Positions 59,071 to 64,000 of a DNA stretch of 64,000 nucleotides are shown here, piece after piece. The stretch lies in the NCBI RefSeq assembly GCF_029218125.1, contig NZ_JARFXX010000011.1:1-64000 (forward strand), written 5' to 3'. This DNA is from Oscillibacter faecalis_A (GTDB lineage: Bacteria > Bacillota > Clostridia > Oscillospirales > Oscillospiraceae). Position 1 is the stretch's first letter; every line of letters begins with the position of its first letter. Under the pieces are notes generated by a model. It ran no database searches, was not told where the DNA came from, and saw only the letters and a program-made list of their open reading frames with translations. The position numbers and the translations under genes were made by a program.

Positions 59071-60360
59071 ATGAAAGTTGCCATTTACACCCTTGGCTGC
59101 AAGGTGAACCAATATGAGACGCAGGCCATGGAGCAGACCCTCCGGGCCCGGGGACATAAGGTGGTGGATTTTTCCAGTGACGCGGACGCATACGTGGTGA
59201 ATACCTGTTCCGTCACCGCTGTCAGCGACCAGAAATCCCGTCAGGTGATTCACCGCGCCAAGCGGCAGCACCCGGCGGCGGTGGTGGCGGTCTGCGGCTG
59301 CTATCCCCAGACCCATGCGGAGGCCGTGCGGGAGCTGGAGGTGGACCTCATTGCCGGCACCGGGGACCGGGAGGGCTTTGTCACGCTGCTGGAGGAGGCC
59401 GCCGCCGGAAAGAAACGGCTGGAGGCCATTGACAAATCCTTTGAGCGCCGGACGTTTGAGGTCCTGCCCGCCGGGGGTATGGAGGGCCGCACCCGGGCCA
59501 TGCTGAAGATCGAGGATGGCTGTGTGAATTTCTGCTCGTACTGCATTATCCCCTACGCCCGGGGGCCGGTGCGCTCCCTGCCCCTGGAGCGGGCGGTGGA
59601 GCAGACGCGGCAGTTGGCAGCGGAGGGCTATCGGGAGATCGTGCTCACCGGCATTGAGATTTCCTCATGGGGACACGATTTGAAAAACGGCCTGACCCTC
59701 ATTGATCTGTTGGAGGCACTGTCCGCCGCTGCTCCCGGCGTCCGGCTGCGGCTGGGGAGTCTGGAGCCCCGGACGGTGACGGAGGACTTCTGCCGCCGCG
59801 CCGCCGCGCTGCCGGAGCTGTGTCCGCAGTTCCACCTGTCCATGCAGAGCGGGTGCGACACTACCCTCAAGCGCATGAACCGCAAATACGATACCGCCCG
59901 GTATCTGGAATCCGTAACACTGCTGAACCACTGGTTTGACCGCCCTGCCGTTACCACGGATATGATCGTAGGCTTCCCGGAGGAAACGGAGGAGGAGTTC
60001 GCGGCCTCCTTGGACTTCATCCGCCGATGCGGCTTTGCGCAGATGCATATTTTCCCCTATTCCGTCCGTCCCGGCACCCCGGCGGCGGGCATGACGCAGA
60101 TCACCAAGGCCGTGAAGGAGGAGCGAGCCCACCGGGCCGCCGCAGTGGCGGAGGAGATGCACCGGGCATACCTGAACGGCTGCGTAGGGCAGACATACCC
60201 TGTGCTGTTTGAGCAGCCGAAAAACGGAAAATTTGCCGGCCACGCGCCCAACTACATGGAGGTGCTGGCCGAGGGAACAGAACTGCACAACGAGGTGCGG
60301 AACGTTGTCATCACCGCCGTAGAAGGAGAGTCCCTGCTGGGGCGCATTCAGGAGGATTGA
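59071..60360 (+). CDS. mtaB: tRNA t6A37 methylthiotransferase
   Basis: A 429-aa MtaB that converts t6A37 to ms2t6A37 in tRNAs reading ANN codons. N-terminal MTTase domain with three cluster cysteines (YTLGCKVNQ Cys10, NTCSV, VCGCYPQ), radical-SAM CVNFCSYC (Cys-x3-Cys-x2-Cys, about 150-157), and a C-terminal TRAM domain. The start motif YTLGCKVNQYET distinguishes MtaB from MiaB and RimO. AAGGAG precedes the ATG. The YfbR-like gene follows after 1 base. Confidence 0.96.
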   Translation: MKVAIYTLGCKVNQYETQAMEQTLRARGHKVVDFSSDADAYVVNTCSVTAVSDQKSRQVIHRAKRQHPAAVVAVCGCYPQTHAEAVRELEVDLIAGTGDREGFVTLLEEAAAGKKRLEAIDKSFERRTFEVLPAGGMEGRTRAMLKIEDGCVNFCSYCIIPYARGPVRSLPLERAVEQTRQLAAEGYREIVLTGIEISSWGHDLKNGLTLIDLLEALSAAAPGVRLRLGSLEPRTVTEDFCRRAAALPELCPQFHLSMQSGCDTTLKRMNRKYDTARYLESVTLLNHWFDRPAVTTDMIVGFPEETEEEFAASLDFIRRCGFAQMHIFPYSVRPGTPAAGMTQITKAVKEERAHRAAAVAEEMHRAYLNGCVGQTYPVLFEQPKNGKFAGHAPNYMEVLAEGTELHNEVRNVVITAVEGESLLGRIQED

Positions 60361-60361
60361 G

Positions 60362-60934
60362 ATGAACAGTCATTTTTTTGCCTATATTTCCCGGATGCGG
60401 TTCATTCAGCGCTGGGCGCTGATGCGGAACACTGCGCCGGAGAACGTGCAGGAGCACAGTCATCAGGTGGCGGTGCTGGCCCATGCGCTGGCGGTCGTCC
60501 GCAATGAGCGCTTCGGCGGCCAGGTGGATGCCGGCGCCGTAGCGGTGGCGGCGCTGTATCATGATGCCAGCGAAATCCTCACCGGCGATATGCCGACTCC
60601 CATCAAGTACGATAATCCCGCCATCCACAAGGCGTATAAGGAGGTGGAGAAGGTGGCGGAGGATAAGCTGCTCCGCCTTTTGCCGCCGGATATGCAGCCG
60701 GTATATAAGCAGGTTTTGCGCCCGGACGCCGAAACGGAGGCGCTGGTAAAGGCGGCGGACAAGCTCTCCGCCTATATCAAGTGCGTAGAGGAGCTGAAGG
60801 CTGGGAACAACGAGTTCCGGGACGCAGCCATGCAGACCCGCGCCGCGCTGGAGGGCTACGGACTGCCGGAGGTGGCGTATTTCATGGAAACGTTCCTCCA
60901 TAGCTTTTCCCTGACGCTGGACCAACTGAAGTAG
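60362..60934 (+). CDS. YfbR-like 5'-deoxynucleotidase (HD domain)
   Basis: A 190-aa HD-domain phosphohydrolase. Conserved RWALMRNTAPENVQEHSHQV (about 17-36) and LYHDASEILTGDMPTPIKYD (about 65-84) are the YfbR signature, with the HD metal pair and PTPIKY. YfbR removes the 5'-phosphate of deoxynucleoside monophosphates. Coupled to mtaB by a 1-base gap. Confidence 0.93.
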   Translation: MNSHFFAYISRMRFIQRWALMRNTAPENVQEHSHQVAVLAHALAVVRNERFGGQVDAGAVAVAALYHDASEILTGDMPTPIKYDNPAIHKAYKEVEKVAEDKLLRLLPPDMQPVYKQVLRPDAETEALVKAADKLSAYIKCVEELKAGNNEFRDAAMQTRAALEGYGLPEVAYFMETFLHSFSLTLDQLK

Positions 60935-60982
60935 CTGTGGAGGCTGCGGCGAAGAGCCGCCGTGCGGAAATACAGAAAAAAC

Positions 60983-61014
60983 AAAAGGGCATGACAAGCG
61001 TCATGCCCTTTTGC
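60983..61014 (+). terminator. Terminator after the HD gene
   Basis: Thirteen-base perfect arms AAAAGGGCATGAC/GTCATGCCCTTTT with a 4-base loop. Confidence 0.95.
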
Positions 61015-61076
61015 TAAACATAGAAACCATTTTCCGAATTTACGCTGTTTTGCCCGACACTCAATGCCGCGATCCG

Positions 61077-61220
61077 TCAGGAACGTTTGCTATCCCTGAC
61101 TGCTTTCAGAATAAAGCCGCCCATGATTGCGATGGGGATGGAAATAGCGAAGGAAACAGGCTTTAAATAAGCGCCGAGAACACCACCCAAAAGTGTACAA
61201 ATCACCGCAGCCACAATCAT
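61077..61220 (-). CDS. Small membrane protein
   Basis: A 47-aa open frame on the minus strand with GGAGG about 8 bases upstream: two short hydrophobic segments (MIVAAVICTLLGGVLGAYLK and SFAISIPIAIMGGFILKAV) and a basic end. Glycine-rich small hairpin membrane protein of unknown family. The ribosome site and clean hydrophobicity support it. Confidence 0.5.
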   Translation of the reverse strand: MIVAAVICTLLGGVLGAYLKPVSFAISIPIAIMGGFILKAVRDSKRS

Positions 61221-62119
61221 GATATTACCTCCATGCGTCCGTATTCGTCGAAACTCAGCATATTCGCATTACCACATTCCATCGCGGAGCGCAAGAATGC
61301 AATGCAAATGCCGTTGCTGCGCGGCGATTTCGGCGGGGAGAGGGTGAACGGCGGAAGGAACAAGGCGTCGGCTTTCACAGGCAAAAGAATACTCACGGAA
61401 AATGTGGGGCCTCGGACTTGCCTCCCGGTATTCCACAAATTGTCAACGGCAATTCGTGGGATACCGGCCTCTATGGTTAAAAACACGCTCCGCGTGTTGA
61501 GGCAGAGGCAGCGAGTTTGTACTTCTTTTTGCTTTGCGTTGACAAAAAAGATGCAACATTTTCTGTTATTCGCAGGGAGGGGAATGCTTGCAAGGGGAAC
61601 CTTGGTCGGGTGAACACCGTCGCGGCATTGCTGTTTGTGGCCTTTTGAAAACCACAAACAGCGCCGCTTCCTCGAAACAGGCTCACTTCTTCCGCCACTG
61701 GCGGCGTATCGCCTGTTTCCCTTGCTTTTTAATTCCCCCGCAGGATAAGTTTGCGAAGCAAACTTGCCCGCTCCAAAAAAGAAACACCACCCATAGACGG
61801 GTGTCCGTAAAACAGTTAATCCTCCGTATGGCTTAGACCATGCGGAGGATTTGTTTATGTCTAATCTTCAAACTTGCTGGCGGCAAACGGTTTGTCAAAA
61901 CCGTTTGCGGACGGCAAGTCCACAAGGGATAGCCGCATAAGCGTCGCAAGGGAGTGTAGCTCCCTTGACGGAACGAAGTGACGCAACATTCTCGGTCGAG
62001 CAGTTTTCTCCTGCTGACAGAGAATACAGCTCCGCAGGACGCACTACTCTCGATAGAGAGTATAGAAGTGCGCCCTTTAGTTCCTAAAGGGATTTTATCA
62101 GTTCGCCAAACTGGAATTG
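61221..62119. other. Long intergenic region rich in inverted repeats
   Basis: No gene is supported; open frames here lack ribosome sites and family features. Perfect inverted repeats include GCTGTTTGTGG/CCACAAACAGC (61630-61662), AATCCTCCG/CGGAGGATT (about 61819-61853) and GCAAACGGTTT/AAACCGTTTGC (61884-61909). They may be terminators or relics of a lost element. Confidence 0.5.
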
Positions 62120-62533
62120 TTACGCGTGCTCTTTGAAGGAAAGTGAATCGATTTGGAGATGGATTTTCTGATGTCGTGAGATAGAAAGTGCAAGGATATA
62201 TTGGGCGGTGCTACCATCGTCTTTTGTACATTGGAACACCATTTCTCCCTCTCCGTCATTCAAAGCAATGATGTGAAACTCTGAAATATTTTCCGTAATA
62301 GTATGAAAATCGCTTACGAAAGTCTCTGGTTCCGATATAATCGACCATTCTTTGCTGTTATTATTAAGTTCCAGCCGTATGGAACTTCCATCAACGACCG
62401 TGGCCGACCAATTATCTCCATCAACAACAAATGACGTTGGCTTATAGGGCCTGTTACTGTTTAAGATAAGTGCGGCTACGACAACTATAACGACCAATAC
62501 AAGAGCTAAAATGGTGAATTGTTTCTTTTTCAT
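62120..62533 (-). CDS. Hypothetical membrane-anchored protein
   Basis: A 137-aa protein with an N-terminal hydrophobic helix (about 6-26, KKKQFTILALVLVVIVVVAA) and a roughly 110-residue extracytoplasmic beta-rich domain (WSATVVDGSSIRLELNNNSK, EMVFQCTKDDGSTAQYI). ATG 62533 is chosen for AAGGAG about 9 bases upstream. No family recognised; the pattern resembles domains that precede YfbK-like or lipoprotein sensors, but no call is made. AT-richer than neighbours. Confidence 0.65.
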   Translation of the reverse strand: MKKKQFTILALVLVVIVVVAALILNSNRPYKPTSFVVDGDNWSATVVDGSSIRLELNNNSKEWSIISEPETFVSDFHTITENISEFHIIALNDGEGEMVFQCTKDDGSTAQYILALSISRHQKIHLQIDSLSFKEHA

Positions 62534-62673
62534 GGCAATCACTCCTTTGCAGCTTCCAGATTTGTTGCTCACTTTTCGTATTCAAATTATACCATAAAAC
62601 TTGTGAACAGTTCTACCGCAACTTTGGACTATATGAGAAAAGTCCGAACAGTTTTCTGCCCGGACTTCCTCGC

Positions 62674-62871
62674 TCAATCATAAATCAATTCCGCTTTCAC
62701 AATCTCCTCTGCCTGTGCCTTGCAAGCGTTCATCTGCCGCACCCATTCCATTTGATTATCGGCTTTCAGTTGCTCGGTCACGCCGTACTGCTTTGCCAGC
62801 TTCGGCACGATCAGCTCCATGCGGTTTCGTGCCGCTTCTTCAATCTCGGCGCAATACTGTCTTACGTACAC
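62674..62871 (-). pseudogene. TnpV-like transposon protein remnant
   Basis: A 65-aa frame whose residues (EEAARNRMELIVPKLAKQYG, VTEQLKADNQMEWVRQMNAC, KAQAEEIVKAELIYD) resemble the C-terminal half of TnpV proteins of Tn4451-type elements. The N-terminal half is missing; upstream on the minus strand lies the duplicated tRNA-Gly end. Probably what is left of an excised or decayed element. Confidence 0.6.
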
Positions 62872-62897
62872 CCAGCTATTGGGTGGTGTTTCTTTTT

Positions 62898-62926
62898 TGG
62901 AGCGGGCTACGAGGCTCGAACTCGCT
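62898..62926 (-). repeat. Duplicate of the tRNA-Gly 3' end (att scar)
   Basis: 29 bases identical to 63077-63105, the 3' end of the tRNA-Gly gene including CCA complement TGG. A direct repeat of a tRNA 3' end is the typical footprint of integration at that tRNA. Confidence 0.8.
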
Positions 62927-63035
62927 TCCCGGCATCCCGCGAATTGCGTTCCGCAATTCGCAGGAACCCTGCCTCACCTCTGATCCAATTGCGCTTCGCG
63001 CATGGGTGTCGGTATTGAGTTCTTTCCGTCTAACG

Positions 63036-63071
63036 AAAAAAATCAGGGCATCCAAATCGGATGTCCTGATT
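63036..63071 (-). terminator. Terminator of the tRNA operon
   Basis: Thirteen-base arms AATCAGGGCATCC/GGATGTCCTGATT (one G-U); on the minus strand it is followed by TTTTTTT. Only 5 bases downstream of tRNA-Gly. Confidence 0.85.
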
Positions 63072-63076
63072 TACTC

Positions 63077-63152
63077 TGGAGCGGGCTACGAGGCTCGAAC
63101 TCGCTACCTCCACCTTGGCAAGGTGGCGCTCTACCAGATGAGCTAAGCCCGC
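63077..63152 (-). tRNA. tRNA-Gly (anticodon GCC)
   Basis: 76 nt: acceptor GCGGGCT/AGCCCGC, D arm GCTC/GAGC, anticodon loop TTGCCAA on stem CACCT/AGGTG, T arm with GTTCGAG and encoded CCA. Last gene of the tRNA operon. Confidence 0.96.
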
Positions 63153-63155
63153 AAA

Positions 63156-63231
<76 letters not shown>

Positions 63232-63235
63232 AAAA

Positions 63236-63312
63236 TGGCGACCCGGAACGGGCTCGAACCGTCGACCTCTAGCGTGACAGGCTAGCGTTCTAACCAACTG
63301 AACTACCGGGCC
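63236..63312 (-). tRNA. tRNA-Asp (anticodon GUC)
   Basis: 77 nt: acceptor GGCCCGG/CCGGGTC, anticodon loop CTGTCAC, T arm GACGG/CCGTT and encoded CCA. Confidence 0.96.
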
Positions 63313-63317
63313 ATTTG

Positions 63318-63394
63318 TGGTGGGAACAACTGGACTCGAACCAGTGACCCCCTGCTTGTAAGGCAGGTGCTCTAACCAGCTGAGCTATGCTCCC
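63318..63394 (-). tRNA. tRNA-Val (anticodon UAC)
   Basis: 77 nt: acceptor GGGAGCA/TGTTCCC, anticodon loop CTTACAA, T arm ACTGG/CCAGT and encoded CCA. First of the four in transcription order. Confidence 0.96.
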
Positions 63395-63474
63395 GCGGAT
63401 GTAGCCGCCGTCAAGCGACAAAATTTATTATATGCAGAAGCACCCCGTTTGTCAACCCTAAACCACAAACTTTT

Positions 63475-64000
63475 TTAATTTTTTTTCCGGGCCGTTTCCA
63501 GAAGCCGGCGAATATCCTCCTGCGTGAACCGCTGGCGGCTGTCGCAGAACTGGCAAGTCAGCTCAATTCCGTTCTCATCCTCCGCAAGCTCACTGAGCTG
63601 TGCGCCGCCAAGGCTCACCAGCGCGGCGGCCATCCGCTCCCGGCTGCAATAGCAGCGGTATTCTACCGGTGCCGTTTCCAGAATATCCAGCTCGAAGCCG
63701 CTCATGACCCGCCGCAGCAGGCTCTCCGGGTCATCGTTGTCCAGCAGGAGCTTTGTGACGGGGCCTGCCTCCATGATGCCCTTTTCCAGTCGGTCGATGA
63801 TGCCCTCCGGCGCACCCGGAAGAAGCTGAATGAGATAGCCGCCGGCGCGGAGCACACTGCGGTCCCGATCCACCAGTACGCCAAGGCCGCAGGCGGTGGG
63901 AATCTGCTCGGATTCCACAAAGTAGCTGGCAATGTCCTCGGCAATCTCGCCGCCCAGCAGCTCCACGCTGCCGACATACGGCTCCTTCAAATTCAGATCC
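63475..64000 (-). CDS. hslO: Hsp33 redox chaperone, C-terminal part (cut by window end)
   Basis: The minus-strand frame runs off the right edge, so the N-terminus is missing. The visible 174 or so codons include KEPYVGSVELLGGEIAEDIA, typical of Hsp33, and the C-terminal redox zinc switch CYC...LTCQFC (Cys-x-Cys then Cys-x2-Cys). Oxidised Hsp33 unfolds this switch and binds unfolding proteins during oxidative stress. The tail RRLLETARKKN ends the protein. It reads toward the tRNA operon on the same strand. Confidence 0.92.
   Translation of the reverse strand, partial: DLNLKEPYVGSVELLGGEIAEDIASYFVESEQIPTACGLGVLVDRDRSVLRAGGYLIQLLPGAPEGIIDRLEKGIMEAGPVTKLLLDNDDPESLLRRVMSGFELDILETAPVEYRCYCSRERMAAALVSLGGAQLSELAEDENGIELTCQFCDSRQRFTQEDIRRLLETARKKN

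Overview
The window looks like chromosome of a spore-forming clostridial Firmicute, most likely an Oscillospiraceae-type gut bacterium (Flavonifractor/Oscillibacter/Lawsonibacter-like). This is inferred from G/C-rich codon use in the core genes, an alpha/beta small acid-soluble spore protein (SASP), a Spo0A-type DNA-binding protein, SLH-domain surface proteins, TnpW/TnpV transposon proteins and Tn4451-type large serine recombinases. Species cannot be assigned from the sequence alone.

Layout. 1-5395 is the right-hand part of an integrated element: an SLH surface protein, a protein consisting only of a Spo0A-like DNA-binding domain, a long structured non-coding leader, a TnpW-like microprotein and a large serine recombinase. 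The element ends inside a SASP gene, whose 3' half (5399-5512) survives next to a 14-bp inverted repeat; the 5' half must lie left of the window. 5.6-16.8 kb is core housekeeping: radC, uvrB, traX-like, ybaK-like, uvrA, a small XRE regulator facing a palindromic promoter, era and pdxK. 16.9-24.6 kb holds tRNA-Leu(UAG), secreted proteins and lipoproteins, a C-terminally replaced hydrolase, a decayed sigma/anti-sigma/SLH operon with four in-frame stops, and a recombinase remnant.

24.7-36.2 kb is a defence-rich accessory island that starts at a partial tRNA-Leu. It carries an AbiE-type toxin-antitoxin pair with three operator-like repeats, a type I restriction-modification operon (hsdM-hsdS-hsdR), two microproteins, a truncated MjaI-like restriction enzyme abutting a truncated XRE regulator, and a second TnpW/serine-recombinase module whose recombinase carries an in-frame TGA. 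It ends next to tRNA-Ala(CGC).

36.3-43.0 kb (mostly minus strand) holds a CDF metal transporter, a Cys-rich protein, a voltage-gated-type K+ channel with seven perfect 17-bp repeats in its leader, a PNPOx-like protein, a HAD phosphatase and an apbE/NusG-II/Gx-transporter cluster suggestive of flavin-based extracytoplasmic electron transfer. 44.6-55.4 kb is one continuous de novo pyrimidine operon, pyrC-K-D-F-E-B-I-carA-carB. Its last gene is a CarB-DapF fusion in which the first catalytic cysteine position of the epimerase domain is serine. 55.5-60.9 kb holds rlmA, a MATE exporter, a cysteine desulfurase, mtaB and a YfbR-like HD nucleotidase. The right end has a long intergenic stretch, a TnpV-like remnant beside a duplicated tRNA-Gly 3' end, a Val-Asp-Phe-Gly tRNA operon, and the 3' part of hslO.

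The most promising observations are the SASP gene split by a recombinase element that also encodes a Spo0A-like regulator, the CarB-DapF fusion with a Cys-to-Ser active site, the channel-gene leader repeat, and the clustered nonsense-only gene decay.
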